Part shown: one piece after another, positions 23,486 through 32,985 of the stretch
How the letters are laid out: each line of letters starts with the position of its first letter
Position numbering within the stretch: the first letter of the stretch is position 1
Source: Nectonema munidae
Lineage: Eukaryota; Nematomorpha; Nectonematoida; Nectonematidae
Direction of reading: 5' to 3'
Assembly (NCBI GenBank): GCA_030549495.1
Contig: JAUIRK010000567.1
Span: 962,001-1,026,000 of the forward strand
DNA length: 64,000 nucleotides
Notes under the pieces: generated by a model
The model's database searches: none
What the model was told of the DNA's origin: nothing
Seen by the model: the letters and a program-made list of their open reading frames with translations, nothing else
Position numbers and translations under genes: made by a program

Positions 23486-24350
23486 ATATCTCTTAAGCAC
23501 ATACTTTCATTCACTCATCCTTACGCTGTACCTATATGTTCTTTTTAGACCAAAATTTCTTAGCACACTATGCGTATTATGAAAATTGTTGATGTATATA
23601 TTTTATATTGCATTGTTGTTGTCATTTTTCAGCTCATTCCCGACATATTGTTTTTTTTCTTAAAATTTTTTAAAGGTGATTTCGTTGCTAATAAATTTTC
23701 TTTATTTATTCTTTATCATAATCACAAAATATGTCTTTGTACCTTTTTTTTTTGATAAATGACTTTTCTTATTTGTTTAAAAAAACACAAAAAAATGATA
23801 AACTAATATTGTAAAAATTGGAGCTGATATAAAAAGTGTTTAATATTTCAATTCAGCGCGTGTTAAATACACGTAAAATCAGTTAAACAAACTTTACAAC
23901 AAAAAAATAACCCAGTAAGGTGTAATATATTGTAAAATTATTATTAAATACTTATTTAAATATATTAGAATTATATAAGAGTTCTGAGAGTTGAAGTTGA
24001 GCGAATCAAAAAGAAAAGCTTTTTGGAAATGGAGAGTATGGAGGATTTGGATTACAGAGGTAGCGATTAATGCTGACTGCACTTTTATTACTAATCTAAG
24101 AATACATATTCACACAAATATATACGGAGTCAAATAATATAAATCCTAAGACAATTACAAATCGCCTATATCTGTATCAATTGATCTATTAGAATTAGAT
24201 GCAAGTAGTTTGACCTATTAGATCGTAAAGCATGGATTTCAAATTCCAATTAATATCCTCCTAATATTGTTTTCACTCGAAACAAATACAAAATACTTGT
24301 TTATCTGGATGGAATAATATAAATATAAAGTAGGTTATTTAATAGCAATT
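23486..24350. other. Gene-free AT-rich stretch
   Basis: Short frames at 23570-23755 (plus) and 23894-24082 (minus) are hydrophobic AT-driven translations without domain support. Confidence 0.4.
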
Positions 24351-25178
24351 CATAACATCAGGGGCGGATTTAGAAATTGGCATTAGGGGGGGGGGCGATC
24401 TTTACTAAACTAGAAGTCAAATTTGAAGAATATAAATTAAAAATTTATCAAAATTTTAATCTATTTTTATCTTATTTTGGGTAATAGTTTAATAAAAAGC
24501 GAAAATTGACTTTTTATCATAAAACTTAGAGTATCATAATAGTGAAACCTCTCTAAACCGGCCACCCCTTTAAACCGGCTGTTTTAAAAAATCCCTGCAA
24601 ATGCCTATCTGTTTGCAAAGAAACATAACACGGAAAACCGGCTACCTCTCTAAACCGTACACCGGCCACTTATTTGGATCACTGTTATACATATTATAAT
24701 GAAAATTAACCCCTCTAAACCGGACATACTTTGGATAAGTTATCAAAAAGCATAAAAATAAGAAGGGTGATACATAATAAAAGGAGGTGAAAACGACTCT
24801 ATAGTTTATATAAGGCTATTACATACAACTCCTTTATATAAGAGATAGTTGAATGGAACGTATATGATAATATCACATAGATGGTAAAGAGATAGTATAA
24901 TCTAGGGGCCAACAACACAAACAATTGACATCTATTTACAGCACATTTTCAAACTAAGCCCGTAAGTAAATCTGTTAAAATTACATTAGTCTTTTTTATG
25001 CTTGTGTTTGTATTACTTCCGTTATATTTTTATACACAGATATAGTTGTAACTAATTCTTATTCCGAAAATCAAAAACACAATAACAGTAACAAACTTTT
25101 AAGTTATTATAAAAGGATACATTACAACTCACTCAAATTAAAGCAACTAATTTTATTTTGTTATTTGACTTTTATATC

Positions 25179-26753
25179 ATGTCCCAATCAACAAAACGTT
25201 ATCGTCAAGAGTTGTCTCTGGAAGACAAAATTAATCTAATTAAAGACAATGATGTAATTCCAAAAATGTTACAAAGAAAACTAGCCTAAAAATACAAACT
25301 TGGGAAGTCGACAATAGGCAACATACTACGTAAAAAAACGAATATCTGAAGATTCAATACAAAATGTAAATATTTTGACATAAACAATATAGTATGGAAG
25401 GGGTTTTGCACTGCTCGAACAAAAAATATACCAATCTTTGGACCAATTATTCAAAAGAAAGCGCGTTTTTTTGGAAACGAATTAAAATTAGATGATTTTA
25501 AAGCATCAAACGGATGGCTGGAAAGATGGCGTATTCGTTATTCTATTAAGCATATAAAGCATCTGGAGTAACTAGCACTGTAATTGATGATTCAATGATT
25601 CAAGGTTTCAAAAAGCGTCTTAAAGAAATTACTAAAGACTACACACCAGCTGACATTTTCAACTGTGATGAAACAGGTTTGTTTTTTCGTGCTTTCTTTA
25701 CCTGATAAAACTCCTTCAGTGAAAAGCCATTGCTGCAAAGGTGGAAAAAAGTCAAAAGACAGATCGACTGTCATGCTGGCATGCAGTTCAACTGGAGAGA
25801 AACTTATGACTTTAGTGATAGGTAAATACATTTTTATTTTCTGGAGTTTATTTATTTGTTATTTTTTCTATTTTTTACAGGTAAAGCAGCCAATCCTCGT
25901 TGTTTTAAAAATGTTGATAAGTCAAGTTTACCAGTCATTTACTGCGCAAACAAAAAATCGTGGATGACATCCATTTTGTTTTTTAACTTGATGCGCTTAG
26001 GTAACAATAAAATGAAAGTTCAGAATCGAAAAATATTAATGTTTTTGGACAATGCTTGTTCACACACAAAAGATTTGAGACTCAGCAACATTACACTCAA
26101 CTTTCTACCACCAAATACCTACCTTTGCACTCCAGCCACTTGATCAAGTTATTATAAGATCATTTAAAGCACACTATCGCAAGGCTATGATAACTTCTCT
26201 TCTTACTAAAATCGACACTTCAATTTCAACTCGAGAACTTTATCAACAAATTTCTATTTTTGACTCTATTCACTGGATTAGAAAAGCTTGGGAGAATGTA
26301 AAAGAAAGCACATTTAGGAGATGTTTTACGTCAGTTGGATTTTTAAATGGTCTACAATTAAACATAGCAGTCTCTGATGATGATGCCCATTATTATCAAG
26401 TTTCTACACTAGCTAAAGAGCTTGCAGTAGAAAACATTGATTTAAATTTTGATGAAAACCTACCAATCGAAGATGATTCTAATAATTGGGAACGAAACCT
26501 CATTGTTGATTATTTACCAGAGCAACCTAATCTTGAAAGTGAAATTAATGCTGATGATATAGCTGTTGAAAAACCTACAGTTATTCAATCTCTTGAAGAA
26601 ACTCTTCAAAATTTTAAAGAAATTTATCAAACTACAACAGTAAAGTCAATTTTACCAAAAACTTTATCTAACTTTACAAACTTAGAAGAGCTAATTGTTA
26701 AAAAGCGTCTCAAACATAAACAAACAACAATAGAAATGTTTTTAAAAAGTTAA
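25179..26753 (+). pseudogene. Tigger-type transposase with CENP-B HTH, DDE_1 domain and PIP-box-like tail, broken
   Basis: Start MSQSTKRYRQELSLEDKI at 25179 opens the CENP-B-type helix-turn-helix (KLA-x-KYKLGKSTIGNILRKK). A second DNA-binding block follows (GWLERWRIRYSIKH). DDE_1: D1 in FNCDETGLFF (25667), D2 in FLDNACSH (26048), D3 in QPLDQVIIRSF (26142). A likely intron, 25822-25880 (59 bp, GTAAAT...TTTACAG), is needed to join VIG to KAANPRC in frame. Lesions: stops in the HTH (LA-stop-KYK) and shortly after it, a stop or shift near 25570, a shift just after D1 and a shift before D3. The C-terminal 188 codons from 26187 are intact and end KQTTIEMFLKS, matching the PCNA-binding PIP box Q-x-x-I-x-x-F-aromatic/Leu known from Drosophila pogo. 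A polyadenylation signal follows the stop. Confidence 0.9.
25822..25880 (+). other. Probable 59-bp intron in the Tigger transposase
   Basis: GTAAAT donor and a T-rich tract ending TTTTTTACAG. Removal restores G-K-A-A-N-P-R-C, a conserved Tigger phrase. Size resembles the 53-57 bp introns of the host methyltransferase gene. Confidence 0.65.
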
Positions 26754-27449
26754 ATCTTTTGTTTTTTCTTCAATAAAGTACTTTTTAATCTTGTAAATTA
26801 TCCATTTTTCACATTTATTGATTGGTATTAGTCATTTCATTAGAGTAATTTAATTTGTATAAATAATAAAGTGAGAAAAATTAAATAGGAAATTAATTAT
26901 ATCACAACCACAAAATTTCTCTTAATTTATATCATTAAATCGGCCATTTTTTTCGGTCCCATCAATGGCCGGTTTAGAGAGGTTTCACGTATATCAAAAA
27001 ATTATAAGTTTATTATAAGAAAGTAACTAGATTAAGGAGCCTCATCCGTCTGGAACACTTTTTAGCATACATATAAATAATGGCGTCAATATGCAATCAA
27101 ATATCTCTGTGAACAAAAAGAAGAATGATAGCATGAAACGATCCTAATCCATTGAACTGCGAAGTGAATTGATGTGGTAAAACTTGATGTGTTTAAATAA
27201 TAAATTTACAAAAAAAATTGGATAATATAAAAGTAATAAGTGTCACACTTAACTACGATTGAAACATAAAAAACTTTTTAGGGTTTCTCACTATCGAGAA
27301 AGATTGAATCTAAAAAACGAGTTGGAGAAATCATAATATTTGAGCTCTACGAAAAGAATTAAATCAAGAAAAATTTTCAAGCAATTGGCAATGCAAATTT
27401 AAGGGGGGCGTAGGCCGGTTCTGCCCCCTTTAAATCCGCCAATGCATAA

Positions 27450-28165
27450 TATATTTGATAAATGAATATGTCGATAAATAATATTGATAAAATATATTTG
27501 ATATGCCTCTGGAATCCAGAAAAACGAAGGTATTTAATATCATTTTAATATCAATCATACCAAAAATTTTCACCTTTTTGAAACCGAATTCTCTTACATA
27601 TTTTTTTAAACTTAAAATAAAACAAATGTTTTTATTTAGTGAAACAATAGTATCCAATTGGGCATATGGAGTGGTAAATGATAAATCAAATGTATTTTTG
27701 TAAATTTGCATTACATAAATCAAAACAAAGAAAAGAGGGAAAATTTTATTCTTTATAAAAGACTGATTTATGTACACAACTAATACTCAATATGTTCTAA
27801 AATTGAGAAATTCGCACTATATAGAATAATCGCTTAAAATAGACTCTAACTTCCTCAAACATAGGTAATACTTATAAAATAGCTTAATAAATATTTCATT
27901 TTTATGAAAAAATTCATTGTATAAAAAATTGTTCTTGAATAAAAATTTATGTATAATTTATAATGACTTATTAAGCCCAATTAGATTTTATTCTGCAGGG
28001 AATTTATATATTTATGATAAGAAGAACAAAAACAAAATCTTTATGAGTTCTTGATAAATAAATATGGATAAATATTACAATAAGGGATAGATATTATTCA
28101 CATTAGAGGCATAAAACTGACTGTTATCCATTTTGGTATTAATCAGACATATTGATATAGGTTCA
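27450..28165. other. Gene-free AT-rich stretch
   Basis: Overlapping frames on both strands at 27430-27777 are AT-driven; no family is recognised. Confidence 0.4.
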
Positions 28166-28170
28166 GGGAA

Positions 28171-28298
28171 AATTTCGCAACAAGATATTTCCGCCTCTGA
28201 ATAATTCGGCTTCTGGACAATTTGTACTTAAGCAATATTAATACCAATATATTCAGAAGTCGTATTATCCAGATTCCGAATTGTCTTGTGGCAAAATT
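28171..28298. repeat. Inverted repeat (hairpin) of TCTGAATAATTCGGC units
   Basis: The left arm (28171-28221) holds GCAACAAGATATTTCCGCCT, then CTGAATAATTCGGCTTCTGG. The right arm (28251-28298) is its diverged inverse (CAGAAGTCGTATTATCCAGA). The arms themselves are made of short repeats of the kind TCTGGATAATTCGG. Confidence 0.65.
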
Positions 28299-29153
28299 AA
28301 TTTAATTCCTGTATATAAATTAGTCATAATGAAAACGCAAATTTCTAGGAGAAAAACTAAAAAATAGCATTCTTTCAACTATGTAAGAAAAATAGTAGAT
28401 TTAGAATAGGATAATATAACGTTGCATGCTAAGGAGGGCAGAATGGGGTAAGATTAATTAAATGGGATTAACATTTATCATCAGAACTAGTGATGGTAAT
28501 TTCCTTGTTTTCATTTACTGGTTAATTCATTGCCTACTATCTTTTAACTGATCTATTAAACGGTTAATTTCACGGGAATTTGGATCCCATAGATATACAT
28601 AAGATACAAAATCATTCTTCAAGGAAATAAAGAAGGATACAAAGACAATTTTATTAGAGCACATTTACAAGCAACAAAACATAAAAATAAGGTCATGTAA
28701 AGCCATTTTTAGGAAAAATATGATGTAATTAAAAAGTATTGGCAAATGTAAATTTATTAAAATTTACTAAAAGTTTTGCCAGTGGGATTAACCTTTGAAT
28801 TACCGTCGGTTGCGGTGAATTGGTAAGCCTTATTCACCGTTTAAATATTAGTTAATTTTCACCGATTGCAAACCATAATCAGAGCCTTCTCATTATTTTA
28901 TGGAGTGTGAGCGGCCTTGTTTGGACACAAAATCTTAATGAAAATTATGAAAATAATAAAATTCACTATTGTAAAAATTTCAAAATATATCTTTACTTAA
29001 ATATAATAAAATAAAAATAAGAAAATTGGACGAAGTTTTTACATAAATTGTATAAAAAATTTTTAAGCATCTATAAAATTTAAACTTTTTATAATGAAAT
29101 TTTTTTAATTAATTTTCGATATCTAATAAATAAATGTGAATTATTTGATATAT
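28299..29153. other. Gene-free AT-rich stretch
   Basis: Contains the second member of the dispersed repeat seen at 10797-10890 (28545-28620). Nothing else is supported. Confidence 0.4.
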
Positions 29154-29306
29154 GGGCGTGAGTAGGGTTGGTTAGATGCTGGATACGATAACTCAAGGTC
29201 TTAGGTTCGATTTTGCATCAAGCCTGCTTTCCTCATAGTTCGATACAAGCGGAGCAAATTGTGCCTTCTTGATGAAAACACCCCGGGGTACCTTTACCTT
29301 TACCTT
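29154..29306 (+). mobile_element. tRNA-derived SINE, copy 4
   Basis: Head GGGCGTGAGTAGGGTTGG, B box changed to GGTTCGATTTTGC, full 3' body and tail ACCTTTACCTTTACC. Only 80 bp separate it from copy 5 in the same orientation. Confidence 0.85.
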
Positions 29307-29386
29307 ACTTGTATTATTTATTCCATGGAAAGGTTTTATTATAAAGTGCATATAAAATAATTATAAATAATTCGAACCAATACAAC

Positions 29387-29532
29387 GGGGGCGTGAGTAT
29401 GGTTGTGGTCGATACTGTGTTTCGATAACTCAAGATCTTGGGGTCGATCCTGCATCAAGCCTACTTTCCTCATGGTTAGATACAAGGGGTGCAATTACAC
29501 CTTTTCGATGAAACACACTGTACCGTTACGGT
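29387..29532 (+). mobile_element. tRNA-derived SINE, copy 5
   Basis: Same family with more changes (GGGGTCGATCCTGC B box). The tail reads TACCGTTACGGTAAGTAGG and runs directly into the end of the minus-strand LINE fragment. Confidence 0.8.
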
Positions 29533-30565
29533 AAGTAGGTAGGTATGGAGATTACTAAGCACTTTCCAGCTGGAGCTGATATGCTTGCAAGTCTGCTGGA
29601 ATTTAGTCTTCAAAGTGTAAGTTTAGTCTTTGTGGGTCTTTCTAAAATAGAAAGGAAAATTTGGAAGATTTTCATGGCTGTAGACACTAGACTGTTGTGT
29701 AGAATGTATGGGTTAGTGATGATAATGGCTTATTGTTATTGGATATTTGAGGGAGGAATGAGTGTTTGGTTTGCAGAGAGTATTGGTTCGATTGTGGTTA
29801 TGAGAAGAGAGAGATGTTTGATGAGTAATGGGTGTTGTAGAAGATCATGTAGAGTGGATGGAATATCTTTAAAAAAGTAGCGGCTTTTTTCAAGGAGTTG
29901 GTGTCGTTGAGAATGAAAAATTGGACAAAAAAAGGAGAATATGTATAGGTGTTTCAATGTACGAACAGCTGAAACGACAGAAAGGGTTTGAGTAAAGTTT
30001 GAATTTGAAGAAGTATACATTACAAGGGCAATGGGATGAGAGCCAGCGAATGATGTTCCGAGGGAGTGAGAGAAAGTGTTTGTTTAAAATGAGTTGTGAT
30101 AATGGCATAGATGTCAGAAGTGATGTTATGGTTGAGTCAATAGATATGTTGCCACTGCAGTAGTGTAGAGTTAGTTATAGTGTTTGTAAATGTGGAGATG
30201 TGTAGAGAAAATAGGGGTAGGATCTGTGAATCGGAGATTTTTGATTTTGCAACGTAATCGACGAGGTAATTTTCGAAACAGCTGGAATTAGCTGGGCACC
30301 AGACGATTTTTAATTCAAAGTGATTAGATAGGTGAATAAGTTTGCTTGCTAAACTATAAGTTGAATGTGAGATTTTGTTTTCAAGTTTTAGGTCATTTAT
30401 TAAATTTTGCGAGTCTGTGAAAAAAGTGATATATTTGAAGGAGGTAAAAAAGGAAGTTAGGTTATTAAGGAAAATGTTGCAGGATAGTAATACTGCATGA
30501 ATTTCTGTTTCGTGTGCAGTGATTTCTGGATCTAGGTTTGTGTGTTGGATAAGGAATGGTTTTTT
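29533..30565 (-). mobile_element. LINE (RNase H-bearing non-LTR retrotransposon), 5'-truncated 3' part
   Basis: Minus-strand translation shows an RNase H domain: ITAHETEIHAVLL (catalytic Glu, about 30490-30525), ITFFTDSQNLINDL (catalytic Asp, about 30400-30440) and LKIVWCPANSS...FENYLVDYVAK (about 30250-30320; the usual His before S-S is Asn here). Further on, IETPIHILLF...CPIFHSQR gives the C-terminal C...H...C knuckle typical of LINE ORF2 ends. Several frame changes and a stop show it is dead. Endonuclease and reverse transcriptase are missing, as expected of a 5'-truncated copy. RNase H after RT points to the I/R1-like branches. Plus-strand frames here are shadows. Confidence 0.7.
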
Positions 30566-31340
30566 TGTGTTTTGTAGGAATAAAACAAGAAAATAAAGTT
30601 AAAAATATTTAAAAAATTCTAAACACATAAATACAAAAATGCCTTAGGTATTACCTGACTGAAGAAAATATCCCAAAAAATTTTTTTAAGTTAAAATACA
30701 AAAAAAACTAGTATAAAAAATCTCTAATTTTAGTTTTATTAAATACATTTCTTTGCCAAAAAATTTTTGGCATAAAGAATCTTAACTTGATCACAAAATT
30801 TTTTTGTATTGTAAGCAAACATAAAATCTTTTTCCTTGCAAATGTGAAAAGTTCACTTTTTGGTTATTACAAAAATCCTATCTTCATTTGTATAAATTCT
30901 GTAAAATTTGAACAATAAATATCACTTCATTCAATAGTTTTTTTGATTTTATGACATAAATTTTCTTAGATTTTAGTGACAAGAGATGAATGTGAATCAT
31001 TTTTCTTTCTACCACTAAATTTTTGAAAGATGTTGACTAGCTAATGATGACGGTATTTTTAATAAATAATAATGTATGTGTTGAAACTAGAAATATCTAG
31101 ATGTCCATTTAGATTTTATTTATACACTGTGTACTTTTTTAAAATTTCGTTTCATTTTTCTACATCATTCATGTTTAATTTTCTACTATTGATTCAGGTA
31201 GCCTATTTGTTCCTATTTTTTGCAATTTGTTTAGCCTATTTGCTAATCATTACTTGGTGAGAGACAATCGCGCAAAATAAAATCTATAAATTGTTTTTCT
31301 TTAAAATTATCAAATATTTCTCTCAATTTTTAGTAACTCA
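30566..31340. other. Gene-free AT-rich stretch
   Basis: No supported feature. Confidence 0.4.
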
Positions 31341-31349
31341 TGCATGAAA

Positions 31350-31855
31350 TTCTTTTTTGAGTTGAACAACTCACGCTCTGAATTTGGAAATTTGTAAATT
31401 AAAAATTCAAATCAATTTTAATTATAATTTATATTATAATTAAAAAAAATCATTTGGGTCTTTGCAATCGAAATAAATACAATATTTAATTTATTACACA
31501 TATTTTTAAAAATAAATAAAAATTTATTACAATATTCTTATTTTCATTCTTCAACGGAATTTTTTTTATAAAATTAATTGAATCTTTTGAAAAAATGAAC
31601 AGACTAATTTTTGAGTTGATCAACTCCCGCCCCGAAGTTGCGAATTTGTGAATTAAAAATTCAAATAAATTTTTTGAAAATTTATATTATAATTTAAAAA
31701 AAATCATGCGGTTCTTTGCTATAGAAAAAAATTCATATTTATTTTTTATAAATATTTTTAAAAATAAATAAATTGATTACAATATTCTTATTTTCATTCT
31801 TCAACGGAAATTTTTATATAAAAATCAATTGAATCTTTTGAAAAAATGAACAGAG
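31350..31855. repeat. Two-copy tandem repeat, about 252-bp unit
   Basis: TTTGAGTTGANCAACTC opens each unit (about 31356 and 31610) and GAATCTTTTGAAAAAATGAA closes each (about 31582 and 31833). The copies are clearly diverged but collinear throughout. Confidence 0.8.
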
Positions 31856-32362
31856 ACAGAGAGTTTTAATTTTATAAGAGCTTTTTCTCTTCTTCCTTGC
31901 TAACAAGATATTTATATGAACACAAAAATGAGTTTTAAATAACGTAAAAATTAATTTTTAAAAAACGTAAAAAAATCGATCTAGATAACATAAGAATGTA
32001 AAATAAAAGGATAATAAAAAAATTAAAAATCAAAATAAATCTAAAGTTTTAATGATTATTTTTAGATTTTTAAGATAGTATTTATTTATTGTATTTTATT
32101 TAAATATATTTTTGTTATTAATTAAATATATTAAAAAAATATAAAAAATAAAAAATCAAACTTAATAAACTTCTTATCGCTATTAAGAGTTTAATGATTA
32201 GTCTTACATTTTAAAATTAATTTTAGATAAAATTTTAGATTTTAATTTTTATTAATTCGATAATACTTATTTTAAAATGGTCCTACCTTTGCATGAAAAA
32301 AAATAGTAAATTGAATTTTAATCAAATCTTATTTAGTTATCATATACTTATCTTTTTTCTTA
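31856..32362. other. AT-rich upstream region of the 176-codon ORF
   Basis: Almost pure A/T with no recognisable promoter element. A missing first exon of the methyltransferase gene was searched for here and not found. Confidence 0.35.
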
Positions 32363-32893
32363 ATGAAAAATAAAGAAGAAATTGATTTATATGTTGAAAA
32401 GTCGAAATGTTGGGCGCATTCTTCTGAAATGAGTTTAAAATTGATCAAGGCATTATTAGATCGTTTGTATCAAGTTAACGAAAAAAGAAATTTTGTTATA
32501 AAAGAACTTGAAGAACTTAATTCATTAGAAGTAAATAAAATGTTTCAAATTGAACAACTTCGTATTACTTCTAACCTCCTTCCTGAAAAACTTAAATCAT
32601 ATGAATCTTTATTAAACGAAAAGATAAAATTAAAGGAAAAATTGAGTAAAACTATTCCTAGAAAAAATGTACAATTTAAAAGGATTATTAAAAAAAGCTG
32701 TAAAAATCAAACTGCAAAAGAATGGTCTTTGTTATACTTTTTCTCTCTCTACCCAGATTTTGACTTTTTGATGAATTCGTGCAAAGAATTTAAATATTCC
32801 CGTACTCTAATTTCTCAAAGTAGTAAAACATTCAATGCTTATATTAAAAATTTATCTTTACCTCCTCCTTTATCTCCTATTTCTATGATTTAG
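32363..32893 (+). CDS. Hypothetical 176-residue coiled-coil protein, single exon
   Basis: I do not recognise this protein. The 531-bp frame is long for this A/T-rich DNA and uses Leu, Glu, Lys, Ser and Trp in a protein-like way. Residues about 20-105 look helical with heptad-like leucines (LIKALLDRLYQV, IKELEELNSLE, KLKSYESLLNEKIKLKEKL), suggesting a coiled coil. Residues 105-145 are basic, then aromatic (EWSLLYFFSLYPDF); the C-terminus is LSLPPPLSPISMI. There is no signal peptide or membrane segment. A polyadenylation signal AATAAA lies at 32949-32954, 56 bp after the stop and only 32 bp before the splice acceptor of the methyltransferase exon. It could be an independent gene, an upstream cistron, or a gene inside the first methyltransferase intron. 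No introns are evident. Confidence 0.5.
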   Translation: MKNKEEIDLYVEKSKCWAHSSEMSLKLIKALLDRLYQVNEKRNFVIKELEELNSLEVNKMFQIEQLRITSNLLPEKLKSYESLLNEKIKLKEKLSKTIPRKNVQFKRIIKKSCKNQTAKEWSLLYFFSLYPDFDFLMNSCKEFKYSRTLISQSSKTFNAYIKNLSLPPPLSPISMI

Positions 32894-32948
32894 TGCAATG
32901 ACTTTTTGGAAAACTTTTCAATTTAATTTCCTATAACATTTCTATCAA

Positions 32949-32954
32949 AATAAA
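32949..32954 (+). terminator. Polyadenylation signal of the 176-codon ORF
   Basis: AATAAA, 56 bp after the TAG stop at 32891-32893, in the expected place for a short 3' UTR. Confidence 0.45.
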
Positions 32955-32985
32955 GTTATTTCATATTTTTATTTTTAAATTCTAG

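Larger units (their letters stand above)
24542..26989 (+). mobile_element. Tigger/pogo DNA transposon (family 2), near full length
   Basis: Both ends carry GTGAAACCTCTCTAAACCGG in inverted orientation, identical over about 22 bp, and TA flanks both sides (24540-24541, 26990-26991). CTCTAAACCGG-type motifs repeat four or five times in the left 180 bp, probably transposase-binding sites. Length is 2448 bp, the normal size for an autonomous Tigger. The insertion point can be checked against the empty site in copy B (rc of about 22850-22880). Transposase is broken (next entry). Confidence 0.95.
24359..27444 (+). mobile_element. hAT-like MITE, copy C, split by a Tigger
   Basis: The ends are CAGGGGCGGATTTAGAAA and (reverse strand) CATTGGCGGATTTAAAGG. 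Flanks are CATAACAT (24351-24358) and CATAATAT (27445-27452): either an 8-bp duplication with one change, or 5-bp CATAA with three extra bases at the left. A G run follows the left end. The MITE halves 24359-24541 and 26990-27444 align to copy B in reverse, with the Tigger between them. Confidence 0.85.

Noticed and set aside
29545-29880. 111-codon plus-strand frame
   Set aside because: It is the opposite-strand shadow of the LINE C-terminus and 3' part.
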